This document shows positions 17,755 to 25,769 of a DNA stretch of 64,000 nucleotides, in pieces; position 1 is the first letter of the stretch, and every line of letters begins with the position of its first letter. This DNA comes from Amycolatopsis sp. cg9. GTDB lineage: Bacteria; Actinomycetota; Actinomycetes; Mycobacteriales; Pseudonocardiaceae. The DNA lies in NCBI RefSeq assembly GCF_041346945.1, contig NZ_CP166850.1, positions 2,542,001 through 2,606,000 of the forward strand, given 5' to 3'. The notes below the pieces were generated by a model that was not told where the DNA came from, did no database searches, and saw only the letters and a list, made by a program, of their open reading frames with translations. The position numbers were made by a program, and so were the translations under genes.

Positions 17755-20700
17755 TTGGAGAGAGAGCCGGGCTTACCACCCGAGCGTGCGAGTCGTCCTC
17801 GGCGCGAAGCCGGTCCGCCCCCGCAACGGGGTGACGGGCCCCCGCGCGCGTCGCAGCCGGTCCGCCGCCAGCAGCCGCCTCCGCCGCCGCCACCCCAGGA
17901 GCGCGGCCGCAGGCAGCCGCCCCGCAACGGCCACACCCGCCAGATGCCGGCCCCGGACGACGCACCACCGCAGCGCCCGGCACGCGACGGCCAGCCCCGC
18001 CGCGACGGCCAGCCCGTCCGGGACGACCGCCAGCGGCGCGCCCCCCGAGGCGACCGGCCGGCCCGTGACGACCTCCCGCCCCGCGACGACCGCGCACCGC
18101 GGGGCGACCGGGGCCGCCGAGGCGACCGCCCCCAGGACGACCGCGCGCCGCGAGGCGACCGGCCGCCGCACGACGACCGGCCCCGCGAGGACTGGCCCCC
18201 GGAGGAACGCGCCCCCCGCGCACCCCGGGGAGACCGCCCGCACGACGACCGCGCGCTTCGGGGCGACCGCCCTCAGGACGATCGCGTGCTTCGAGGCGAC
18301 CGGCCGCGCGACGACCGGGGTCCCCGAGGCGACCACCCCCAGGACGATCGCGCACTTCGAGGCGACCGGCCCCACGACGACCGCGTACCCCGAGGCGACC
18401 GGCCGCGCGAAGACTGGCCCGCCGACGACCGCGGCCCCCGCGACGACCGGCCGCAGCGCCGCGTCCCACCCCAGCAACCCCCGCCACGCGGGGGGCAGCC
18501 GCCGCGCGGCGCCGGTGGTCCCGCGCCGACGCGGGTCCAGCCGGTGCCGCCGCTTCCGCCGCAGCCGGGCGGACCGCCCCCGGGCCAGCCGCCCGGTGGC
18601 GCTCAGCCGGGCGGCCTCCTGCCGGACCAGCCGCTGAGCGGCGCCCAACCAGTCACCTCACAGCCCGGCGGGCCGCGCCCAGGTCAGCCACCTCAGCCGG
18701 GTGGCCTCCTCCCGGACCAGCCGCTGAGCGGCGCCCAGCCGGTCGCGTCCCAGCCCGGCGGGCCGCGCCCAGGTCAGCCGCCTCAGCTGGGCGGCCTCCT
18801 GCCGGACCAGCCCTTGAGCGGCGCCCAGCCGGTCACCTCACAGCCCGGCGGACCGCCCCCGGGCCCGCCAGGCACGGCCCAGCCGGGCGGGCCGCCCCCG
18901 AGCGGCGCGCAACCGGGCACCGCTCAGCCCGGCGGACCCCGCCCGAGCCAGCCACCTCAGCTGGGCGGCCTCCTGCCCGACCAGCCCCTGAGCGGCGCCC
19001 AGCCGGTCACCTCACAGCCGGGCCAGGCCCCGAACCAGGGCCGGCTCCCGCAGCCGAGCCCGCCGTCGACCCCGCCGCCCGGCATCCCGGCCCCCGGGAC
19101 CCCGCCGCCGGGCATTCCGGTGCCGCCGCGCGGCCGCGGGGCCCGGCGGCCGGCGCCGGTGCGGCCGTGGCAGGAGGAGGCCCAGCGCCCGCCCGACCCG
19201 GAGGCCACGCGGTTCATCCCGCGCACCGCCGGCGTCCCGATGAACTCGCGGTGGCCGGTCGCCGACCCGGACGTCATGCGCCCGTACGACGCGCTGGCCA
19301 CCCAGGTCATGCCGGCGCTCAAGACGCCGCTGGTCAAGCCGAAGCCGGGCGAGGAAGCGCCGGAGGCCCCGGCCAAGGCGCCGTCGCTGGCGAAGGCGTC
19401 CGGCCGGATGGCGATCGCGTCGCTGATCAGCCGGATCACCGGCTTCCTGTGGAAGCTGCTGCTGGTCGGCGCCATCGGCCAGGGCATCGCGAACGACTCG
19501 TTCAACGTCGCCAACACGATGCCGAACATCATCTTCGAGCTGCTGATGGGTGGCGTGCTCGCGAGCGTGGTGGTGCCGCTGCTGGTGCGCTCGCAGGACG
19601 ACCCGGACGGCGGCGCGGCCTACACCCAGCGCCTCATCACGGTCGCGTTCACCCTGCTGCTGGTCGGCACGGTGATCGCGGTGTTCGCGGCGCCGGCGTT
19701 CACGAGCCTGTACGTCGACGGTTCCGGCAAGGCCAGCTCCGGTCTGACCACGGCGTTCGCCTACCTGCTGCTGCCGGAGATCTTCTTCTACGGCGTCTTC
19801 GCGCTGCTTTCGGCGGTGCTGAACGCCAAGCAGGTCTTCGGGCCGACGGCGTGGGCGCCGGTGATCAACAACCTGGTCGTCATCTTCACGATCCTGGTCG
19901 TCTGGATCATGCCGGGCGACATCGACACCGCGAACCCGTCGATCACCGATCCCAAGGTGCTGACGCTCGGCATCGGCGTCACCGGCGGCATCGTCGCGCA
20001 GGCGCTGCTGCTGGTGCCCCCGCTGCTGCGGTCCGGCTTCCGGTTCAAGTGGCGCTGGGGCATCGACAAGCAGATGAAGGAGTTCGGCGGCCTCGCGCTG
20101 TGGATCCTCGGCTACGTCGCGGTCAGCCAGATCGGCTACACGATCAACACGCGCGTGCTGACCAGCGGCTCGCCCGGCGGTGTGACGGCCTACAGCAACG
20201 CCTGGCTGCTCTTCCAGCTGCCGTACGGCGTCATCGGCGTCTCGCTGCTGACGGCGATCATGCCGCGGATGAGCCGCGCGGCCGCCGACGGCGACCACAA
20301 GAAGCTGATCGGCGACCTCTCGTACGCGTCGCGGATCTCGACGGTGATGCTCGTCCCGATCTCCGCGGTGATGACCGTGGTCGGCGGTTCGATCGGCATC
20401 GCGCTGTTCACCTTCGGCAAGGGCACGGTCGAGACCGCCGAGCGGCTCGGCGACGCGCTGGCCATCTCGGCGTTCGCGCTGCTGCCGTACGCGCTGGTCA
20501 TGCTGCAGATGCGCGTCTTCTACGCGATGAAGGACGCGCGCACGCCGACGCTGATCATGATCGTGATGACGCTGGTCAAGGTGCCGCTGCTGTACCTGTG
20601 CCCGGTGCTGCTGTCGCCGGACAACGTCGTGCTCGGCGTCATGATGGTGAACGCGCTGACGTTCGTGGTCGGCGCGATCCTCGGCCAGGTGTGGCTTTGG

Positions 20701-20964
20701 GTGACGCTGGGCAACCTGCGGAGCAAGCGGGTGATCGGCGTGATCCTCTTCACGGTGGTGGCGAGCGTGCTCGGCGTCGCCGCGGCGTGGGTCGCGGGCA
20801 AGATCGTGCCGGACTCGTTCGGGCCGACTTTCGGCGCCTGGGCGAAACTCCTGCTGCAGAGCGTGGTGGGCATCGTGGTCTCGTTCGGCGTGCTCATGGC
20901 GCTGAAGGTGGAGGAGCTTCGGCCGGCCACTTCGAGGTTCACCCGGTTGATCAAGCGCGGGTAA
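17755..20964 (+). CDS. murJ: Lipid II flippase MurJ with a long repetitive N-terminal extension
   Basis: A 1069-residue protein. The MurJ core spans residues ~545-1069 with about 14 membrane helices. It begins ASGRMAIASLISRITGFLWK and contains NVANTMPNIIFELL and GVTAYSNAWLLFQLPYGVIG. MurJ moves lipid II across the membrane for peptidoglycan synthesis. The first ~540 residues are predicted disordered: an 11-residue RGDRPxDDR-type charged repeat, then 30-residue Pro/Gln/Gly repeats. The TTG start (17755) is preceded by GAGGAT; it is uncertain, and a later start inside the extension is possible. Unlike mycobacterial MviN it ends after the membrane domain; the pseudokinase is the next gene. Confidence 0.9.
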   Translation: MEREPGLPPERASRPRREAGPPPQRGDGPPRASQPVRRQQPPPPPPPQERGRRQPPRNGHTRQMPAPDDAPPQRPARDGQPRRDGQPVRDDRQRRAPRGDRPARDDLPPRDDRAPRGDRGRRGDRPQDDRAPRGDRPPHDDRPREDWPPEERAPRAPRGDRPHDDRALRGDRPQDDRVLRGDRPRDDRGPRGDHPQDDRALRGDRPHDDRVPRGDRPREDWPADDRGPRDDRPQRRVPPQQPPPRGGQPPRGAGGPAPTRVQPVPPLPPQPGGPPPGQPPGGAQPGGLLPDQPLSGAQPVTSQPGGPRPGQPPQPGGLLPDQPLSGAQPVASQPGGPRPGQPPQLGGLLPDQPLSGAQPVTSQPGGPPPGPPGTAQPGGPPPSGAQPGTAQPGGPRPSQPPQLGGLLPDQPLSGAQPVTSQPGQAPNQGRLPQPSPPSTPPPGIPAPGTPPPGIPVPPRGRGARRPAPVRPWQEEAQRPPDPEATRFIPRTAGVPMNSRWPVADPDVMRPYDALATQVMPALKTPLVKPKPGEEAPEAPAKAPSLAKASGRMAIASLISRITGFLWKLLLVGAIGQGIANDSFNVANTMPNIIFELLMGGVLASVVVPLLVRSQDDPDGGAAYTQRLITVAFTLLLVGTVIAVFAAPAFTSLYVDGSGKASSGLTTAFAYLLLPEIFFYGVFALLSAVLNAKQVFGPTAWAPVINNLVVIFTILVVWIMPGDIDTANPSITDPKVLTLGIGVTGGIVAQALLLVPPLLRSGFRFKWRWGIDKQMKEFGGLALWILGYVAVSQIGYTINTRVLTSGSPGGVTAYSNAWLLFQLPYGVIGVSLLTAIMPRMSRAAADGDHKKLIGDLSYASRISTVMLVPISAVMTVVGGSIGIALFTFGKGTVETAERLGDALAISAFALLPYALVMLQMRVFYAMKDARTPTLIMIVMTLVKVPLLYLCPVLLSPDNVVLGVMMVNALTFVVGAILGQVWLWVTLGNLRSKRVIGVILFTVVASVLGVAAAWVAGKIVPDSFGPTFGAWAKLLLQSVVGIVVSFGVLMALKVEELRPATSRFTRLIKRG
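18040..18470 (+). repeat. 33-bp tandem repeats encoding charged RGDRPxDDR units
   Basis: Within the murJ extension, about ten imperfect copies of an 11-residue unit follow each other (for example VLRGDRPRDDR, GPRGDHPQDDR, ALRGDRPHDDR). The units alternate basic and acidic residues and are interrupted by REDWP variants. The copy number is likely to vary between strains through slippage. Confidence 0.75.
18613..19026 (+). repeat. 90-bp direct repeats encoding Pro/Gln/Gly units
   Basis: The same nucleotide block (beginning GGCCTCCT) starts at 18613, 18703, 18793 and 18967, giving spacings of 90, 90 and 174 bp. Each encodes GGLLPDQPLSGAQPV followed by a Pro/Gly-rich segment. The near-identity at DNA level points to recent duplication. 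Confidence 0.85.
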
Positions 20965-21045
20965 CGATTCCGGTACGGATGGCGACGACTCCCGCGTCGT
21001 ATTCTGGGTAACCTTGGGGCGGGGAGCTAACGGGAGAGAGTGCGG

Positions 21046-22635
21046 GTGGACACGAGGCGGAGCGAACAGGCGGGGGGTGCGAACCACGTGGGCAAGGCCC
21101 AGGTCGGATCGCTGGCCCCCGGGCGCGTGGTCGGCGACGGCCGCTACCGCCTCCTCGCGCAGTTCGGCGTGGACGAGCGCGGTGACGCGCACCTTTGGCG
21201 TGCCCGCGACGGGCAGCTCAAGCGGGACGTCGCGCTGACGCTGCTGGTCGGCGACCCGGCCGACCCCGAAGCCGCCCGGCTGGCCCGGCGTACCCTCGAA
21301 CGCGCCACGCACGCGTCCAAGTTCGGCCACGGCGGCGTCGCCCGCGTGCTGGACGTGCTCGCCCTCGGCAGCGGCATCACGTCGAGCGAAGGCCTGCTCG
21401 GCGTCGTCGTCGCGGAGTGGACCAAGGGCAGCGACCTGGTCGACCTCGTCGCGCAGCGGCCGGTGGCGCCCGCCGCGGCCGCGCGGATGGTGCAGGCGCT
21501 GGCCGAAGCCGTCGAGCAGGCGCACCAGAACGGGCTCGTCCTCGGGCTCGACCACCCGCAGCGCCTCCGCCTGACGCCGAACGGCGCCCTCAAGCTCGCG
21601 TTCCCCGGCCCGCTGCCGGAAGCCACCCTGCGCGACGACGTCAAGGCGCTCGGCGCGGTCCTGTACCTGCTGCTGACCGGCCGCTGGGCGCTGCCCGGCG
21701 GCCCGCCCGCGATTCCGGCGGCGCCGCTGTCGCCGCAGGGGCGGATCGTCCCGCCCCGCCAGCTGGTGCCGACGGTCCCGGCGGACCTGTCGTCCCTGGC
21801 CGTCCGCACCATCGAGGACGGCGGCAACGGCGGCATCCGCACCAGCGCGGCCATCCTCCGGATGCTCGACCAGGTGGCCGAGGAGGAAGAGCGCACCCAG
21901 CTGATCAAGGCCGTCGGCGGTGACCCGGCCGAAGGCGAAGGCACCGTCTGGACCACGAAGAAGCCGGTCAAGGACGTCGCCCGGCGGCGCAAGCTCGCGC
22001 TCGGCGTCACCGTGCTGGTGGTCGCGACGGTCGTCATCCTCGCCTGGGGCGGGCTGATGCTGATCAACGTCTTCCAGGGCGACTCGAAGGCGAGCGGGCC
22101 GACGATCAACGTCGCCGCGCCGCCGGCGTCGAGCCAGCCCGCCGGCCAGCCGCCCGCCTCCAGCCAGCCGGCCCCGCCGCCGTCGCCCACCGTCGGCGCC
22201 CCGGTGAAGCCGCAGGCCGTGGCCGTCTACAACCCCGAGGGCAAGGGCGACAACACCGCGCGGGCGAAGTACGCGATCGACGGCAAGCCCGAGACGCAGT
22301 GGCGGACCGAGCAGTACAAGCAGCAGTTCCCGGCCGTCAAGCCGGGGGTCGGGCTGGTCGTCACCTTCAAGGACCCGATCAACCTCAGCCAGGTGCAGGT
22401 GTCCGGCGGGACCGCGGGCACCAAGGTCGAGATCCGCTCGGCGACCGAGAAGAACCCCGATCTGGCCGACACGAAGGTGGTCGGAAACGGCGACCTGAAG
22501 GACGGCGACACCACGATCCCGCTGGCCCAGCCGACCCAGGGTGAGTACTTCATCGTCTGGATCACTCAGCTGGGTGGCGCCGACAACGAGTTCCAGACCG
22601 AAATCGCGGACCTGACCTTCCTGCCTGCGGGGTGA
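21046..22635 (+). CDS. Membrane pseudokinase (MviN C-terminal-domain equivalent)
   Basis: A 529-residue protein. Residues ~25-290 follow a Ser/Thr kinase fold but lack catalytic residues. The VAxK lysine is replaced (RDVALTLLV), the HRD region reads LVLGLDHPQ, and the DFG region reads KLAFPGPL. A juxtamembrane linker and one membrane helix (LALGVTVLVVATVVILAWGG) lead to a Pro-rich stretch and an extracytoplasmic β-sandwich-like domain (~390-529). In M. tuberculosis the equivalent domains are fused to MviN and recruit FhaA after PknB phosphorylation. Here they form a separate gene 81 bases after murJ. The start at GTG 21046 fits GGGAG at 9-base spacing; GTG 21040 is the alternative. Confidence 0.85.
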   Translation: MDTRRSEQAGGANHVGKAQVGSLAPGRVVGDGRYRLLAQFGVDERGDAHLWRARDGQLKRDVALTLLVGDPADPEAARLARRTLERATHASKFGHGGVARVLDVLALGSGITSSEGLLGVVVAEWTKGSDLVDLVAQRPVAPAAAARMVQALAEAVEQAHQNGLVLGLDHPQRLRLTPNGALKLAFPGPLPEATLRDDVKALGAVLYLLLTGRWALPGGPPAIPAAPLSPQGRIVPPRQLVPTVPADLSSLAVRTIEDGGNGGIRTSAAILRMLDQVAEEEERTQLIKAVGGDPAEGEGTVWTTKKPVKDVARRRKLALGVTVLVVATVVILAWGGLMLINVFQGDSKASGPTINVAAPPASSQPAGQPPASSQPAPPPSPTVGAPVKPQAVAVYNPEGKGDNTARAKYAIDGKPETQWRTEQYKQQFPAVKPGVGLVVTFKDPINLSQVQVSGGTAGTKVEIRSATEKNPDLADTKVVGNGDLKDGDTTIPLAQPTQGEYFIVWITQLGGADNEFQTEIADLTFLPAG

Positions 22636-22653
22636 CCCACCCGACAGGGTCAG

Positions 22654-22659
22654 TAGGCT
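22654..22659 (+). promoter_or_regulatory. -10 element for sigM
   Basis: TAGGCT (22654-22659) with GTGACC 16 bases upstream (22632-22637) would start transcription at 22666-22667, the first base of the sigM GTG codon. This implies a leaderless or nearly leaderless message; no Shine-Dalgarno sequence is present. Confidence 0.4.
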
Positions 22660-22666
22660 CTGCCGG

Positions 22667-23290
22667 GTGACAGCTGCAGCTCCCACGGATGCGGATCTGA
22701 TAGCGGCTCACGCCGCGGGGGACCCCCATGCGTTCAGCGAACTCGTCCAGCGACACCGCGACCGCATGTGGGCGGTCGCCCTGCGCACGGTCCGCGACCC
22801 CGAAGAGGCCGCCGACGCGTTGCAGGACGCGTTCATCTCGGCGTTCCGGGCCGCCGACAAGTTCCGCGCGGAGTCCCAGGTCACGACGTGGCTGCACCGG
22901 ATCGTGGTGAACGCCTGCCTCGACCGGATCCGCCGCCGCCAGGCCCGGCCGACCGTGCCGCTGCCGGAGACCGGCTTCAACGAGCCGGCGTCGCCGCGCG
23001 ACTCGATGGCCGAGCGGGAGACCAGCCTGCTCGTGCGCGAGGCCCTCGAGCAGCTGCCCGAAGAGCAGCGCGCGCCGATCGTGCTCGTCGACGTCGAGGG
23101 CTACTCCGTCGCAGAGACGGCGAAGCTGCTGGGCATCGCCGAAGGCACCGTGAAGAGCCGGTGCGCGCGGGGCCGCGGAAAACTCGCGAAGGTTCTCGGG
23201 CACCTGCGGAACCCCGATGCGATTGCGAACGTCCCAACTCACGAAAGCAAACGGGCCGGGCGTCAGCCGGGTAGCGGGGAGGGACGATGA
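22667..23290 (+). CDS. sigM: ECF RNA polymerase sigma factor SigM
   Basis: A 207-residue group 4 sigma factor. Region 2 (~8-95) has HAFSELVQRHRDRMWAVALR, EEAADALQDAFISAF and WLHRIVVNACLDRIRRR. Region 4 (~130-185) has LPEEQRAPIVLVDVEGYSV and GIAEGTVKSRCARGRGKL. It directs RNA polymerase to stress or envelope promoters. The downstream anti-sigma gene overlaps by 4 bases, and the order sigM, anti-sigma factor, trxB, trxA equals that in mycobacteria (sigM-rsmA-trxB2-trxC). A disulphide-stress link is known for SigM in corynebacteria; for this organism it is inferred. Confidence 0.92.
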   Translation: MTAAAPTDADLIAAHAAGDPHAFSELVQRHRDRMWAVALRTVRDPEEAADALQDAFISAFRAADKFRAESQVTTWLHRIVVNACLDRIRRRQARPTVPLPETGFNEPASPRDSMAERETSLLVREALEQLPEEQRAPIVLVDVEGYSVAETAKLLGIAEGTVKSRCARGRGKLAKVLGHLRNPDAIANVPTHESKRAGRQPGSGEGR

Positions 23291-24066
23291 CGGACGAAAG
23301 CCGGGGGATCGGGGGGACCGTCGGTCCGCCCTGGTCTGTCGACGTGCTCGCCGACCTCCACGCCGGGGTGCTGGACGACGCTCAGGCGGCCGAGCTGTGG
23401 CCGCTGGTCGACGCCGATCCGGAAGCCCGGGCGATCCTGGCGGCCCTCGACGCCACGCAGGCCGACCTGGCTTCGCTCGCCGACGCGCCCGCGCCGCCGA
23501 TGCCCGCGGAGTTCGCGGCCCGGCTGGACGCGGCGCTGGCCGCCGAAGCAGCCGCCCGCTTTCCCGAACACGCGCAGGCAGCTCCGGCACCGCGGGACGC
23601 CCAGGTGGTGGACCTCGCGGCGGCCCGGCGGCGGCGGAACAAGCGGCTCGGCTGGGCCGCCGGCGTGCTGACCGCGGCCGCGGCGGCGGTCGTCGCCGTG
23701 ACGGTCGCCATCCCGAACACGTCGCAGCAAGCCGGCACCCCGAACGTCGCCGCGCCGGCGCCTTCGGGCCCGTCCGTCGGCAACGACGGAGCCGGGGCGC
23801 AGGCCCTGGTCGGCAAGGCGATCGGCGTCCGCGACTTCGGCCCGCTGCAGACCGAGGACAAGCTGGACGCGTGCATCGCGGCCGCCGGCCTCGACCCGAA
23901 GGTGCGCCCGGAGGGCATCCGCCCGGTGAACGTCGGCGGCAAGGCCGGGGTGATGATCATCCTGACCACCGGCAAGCTCGCCCAGTTCCGCCTGGTGGCC
24001 TTCGGCGCCGACTGCGGGCCCGGTAATCCGGCTGTGTTGTTCGACAAGGTCGTTGGGGAGAAGTAG
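23287..24066 (+). CDS. Anti-sigma-M factor (RsmA-like)
   Basis: A 259-residue single-pass membrane protein whose ATG overlaps the sigM stop (ATGA). A cytoplasmic N-terminal sigma-binding part (~1-110, Asp/Ala-rich, with SVDVLADLHAGVLDDAQAAE) leads to a basic stop (AARRRRNKRLG) and one membrane helix (~118-140). An extracytoplasmic domain of ~115 residues contains two Cys (DACIAAAGL, GADCGPGNPA) that could form a disulphide. No HxxxCxxC zinc anti-sigma motif is present, as for mycobacterial RsmA. It is expected to hold SigM at the membrane until a signal releases it. Confidence 0.85.
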   Translation: MTDESRGIGGTVGPPWSVDVLADLHAGVLDDAQAAELWPLVDADPEARAILAALDATQADLASLADAPAPPMPAEFAARLDAALAAEAAARFPEHAQAAPAPRDAQVVDLAAARRRRNKRLGWAAGVLTAAAAAVVAVTVAIPNTSQQAGTPNVAAPAPSGPSVGNDGAGAQALVGKAIGVRDFGPLQTEDKLDACIAAAGLDPKVRPEGIRPVNVGGKAGVMIILTTGKLAQFRLVAFGADCGPGNPAVLFDKVVGEK

Positions 24067-24080
24067 CGGCTGTCACGGCT

Positions 24081-24107
24081 GGGAACATGGCCACCTACCA
24101 TCGTGTT
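24081..24107 (+). promoter_or_regulatory. SigR/SigH-type promoter of trxB
   Basis: GGGAAC (24081-24086) is followed after exactly 18 bases by GTT (24105-24107), matching the GGAA(T/C)-N18-GTT form used by the oxidative-stress sigma factors SigR (Streptomyces) and SigH (mycobacteria). It could also be read by SigM. It lies 38 bases upstream of the trxB start. Confidence 0.6.
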
Positions 24108-24145
24108 GAGCCTGGTACACGGGTCACTACGAGCGGAGGTCACGG

Positions 24146-25138
24146 GTGGCTGCCGAGGAAATCAGGAACCTGATCATCGTGGGGTCGGGTCCTGCCGGAT
24201 ACACCGCTGCCGTTTACGCGGCACGGGCCCAGCTGGAACCGCTGGTGTTCGAGGGCACGCAGTTCGGCGGCGCGCTGATGACGACGACCGAGGTGGAGAA
24301 CTTCCCCGGGTTCCGCGACGGCATCATGGGTCCGGACCTGATGGAGGAGATGCGCAAGCAGGCGGAGCGCTTCGGCGCCGAGCTGCGCGCGGAGGACGTC
24401 GAGTCGCTGGAGCTGACCGGGGACGTCAAGTACGTCCACGCGAACGGCAAGCGCTACGCCGCCCGCGCGGTCATCCTCGCCATGGGCGCGGCGGCGCGGT
24501 ACCTGAACGTGCCGGGCGAGCAGGAGCTGCTCGGCCGCGGCGTCTCGGCCTGTGCGACCTGTGACGGCTTCTTCTTCCGCGACCACGACATCGTGGTCGC
24601 CGGCGGTGGCGACTCGGCGATGGAGGAGGCGACCTTCCTGACGAAGTTCGCGAAGTCCGTCACCCTGGTCCACCGGCGCGAGGAGTTCCGCGCGTCCAAG
24701 ATCATGCTCGAGCGCGCCCGCGCGAACGAGAAGATCAAGTGGAAGCTGAACTCGCAGATCACCGGGGTGCTCGGCGACGGCAAGGTCGAAGGCCTGCGGC
24801 TGAAGGACACCAAGGACGGCAGCGAGTCGACGCTGGACGTCTCGGGCTTCTTCGTCGCGATCGGCCACGACCCCCGCAGCGAGCTCGTGCGCGGGCAGGT
24901 CGACCTGGACGAGGACGGCTACGTCATCACCCAGGGCCGCACCTCCTACACCAACGTCGACGGCGTCTTCGCGGCCGGCGACCTGGTGGACCGCACGTAC
25001 CGGCAGGCGATCACCGCTTCGGGCTCCGGGTGCAGCGCGGCGATCGACGCGGAACGATGGCTCGCGGAGCACGGCGAATCGGACGCGCACGAGGCGGCCG
25101 AGCTCGTCGGCGGCGGCTACGGCGCGGGCACCAACTGA
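24146..25138 (+). CDS. trxB: Thioredoxin-disulfide reductase
   Basis: A 330-residue low-molecular-weight FAD enzyme that passes electrons from NADPH to thioredoxin. The FAD-binding [18 protein letters not shown] is at residues ~9-26. The redox pair is CATC (Cys136, Cys139). The NADPH-binding site is [15 protein letters not shown] with downstream [11 protein letters not shown], and the terminal FAD motif is [17 protein letters not shown]. It starts at GTG 24146. It is followed 35 bases later by trxA, and the two form an operon that closes with a strong hairpin. A SigR/SigH-like promoter precedes it. Confidence 0.96.
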   Translation: MAAEEIRNLIIVGSGPAGYTAAVYAARAQLEPLVFEGTQFGGALMTTTEVENFPGFRDGIMGPDLMEEMRKQAERFGAELRAEDVESLELTGDVKYVHANGKRYAARAVILAMGAAARYLNVPGEQELLGRGVSACATCDGFFFRDHDIVVAGGGDSAMEEATFLTKFAKSVTLVHRREEFRASKIMLERARANEKIKWKLNSQITGVLGDGKVEGLRLKDTKDGSESTLDVSGFFVAIGHDPRSELVRGQVDLDEDGYVITQGRTSYTNVDGVFAAGDLVDRTYRQAITASGSGCSAAIDAERWLAEHGESDAHEAAELVGGGYGAGTN

Positions 25139-25173
25139 CTTTCCGGCGTTCACTCACCCCTGAAGGAGCAACC

Positions 25174-25497
25174 ATGTCCAACACCGTGAAGGTGACCGAC
25201 GCGACGTTCGTCGACGAGGTCCTGACCAGCGAAAAGCCGGTTCTCGTCGACTTCTGGGCCACCTGGTGCGGGCCGTGCAAGATGGTCGCCCCGGTCCTCG
25301 AGGAGATCGCGGCGGAGAACGGCGAGAAGCTGACCATCGCGAAGATCGACATCGACGAGAACCCGAACACGCCGCGTGACTACCAGGTGATGTCCATCCC
25401 GACGCTGATCCTGTTCCAGGGTGGCAAGCCGGTGAAGCAGATCGTCGGCGCCAAGCCGAAGGCCGCGCTGCTGTCGGACCTCGCCGACGTTCTCTGA
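25174..25497 (+). CDS. trxA: Thioredoxin
   Basis: A 107-residue thioredoxin with the full active site WCGPC (Cys32, Cys35) after LVDFWATW, the buried Asp, and the cis-proline loop [14 protein letters not shown]. It is the general protein-disulphide reductant and the partner of the upstream TrxB. It starts at ATG 25174, preceded by AAGGAG. The family's usual length is about 105-110 residues. The downstream hairpin at 25516-25555 ends the transcript. Confidence 0.97.
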   Translation: MSNTVKVTDATFVDEVLTSEKPVLVDFWATWCGPCKMVAPVLEEIAAENGEKLTIAKIDIDENPNTPRDYQVMSIPTLILFQGGKPVKQIVGAKPKAALLSDLADVL

Positions 25498-25515
25498 ACC
25501 GATACGCACCCGACG

Positions 25516-25555
25516 GACCCGGGGCCTGCGGGAATGCTCCCGTGGGTCCCGGGTC
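25516..25555 (+). terminator. Strong hairpin terminator of trxBA
   Basis: An 18-bp stem (25516-25533 with 25538-25555, three G-U pairs) closes on the tetraloop ATGC, 19 bases after the trxA stop. There is no U-run, as is usual for I-shaped actinobacterial terminators. The remaining 25556-25769 holds the cwlM leader; no convincing promoter was seen in it. Confidence 0.85.
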
Positions 25556-25769
25556 TTCGTCGTTCGGGGGAATCTCACCGCCGTGGGCGAATCGAGCGTG
25601 ACGAGGGCCACTGGAGGTTCACCACGAACGGGTTCTTGACGAACCTACCGGGCCTGCGCTGTCACCGAGAGTTCGCAAGGCACAATAGAGGACCTGGGCT
25701 TGTCCCAGCGAAGGTTTTCTGCCACGCACCGAGCCCCCGAATCGGTGCCTTAGGAAGAGCGAGGAGTGC

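Noticed and set aside
18040..19026. Tandem repeats considered as a CRISPR array
   Set aside because: The units are 33 bp or 90 bp, in frame, adjoin without spacers and encode regular protein repeats inside murJ; no cas genes are present.
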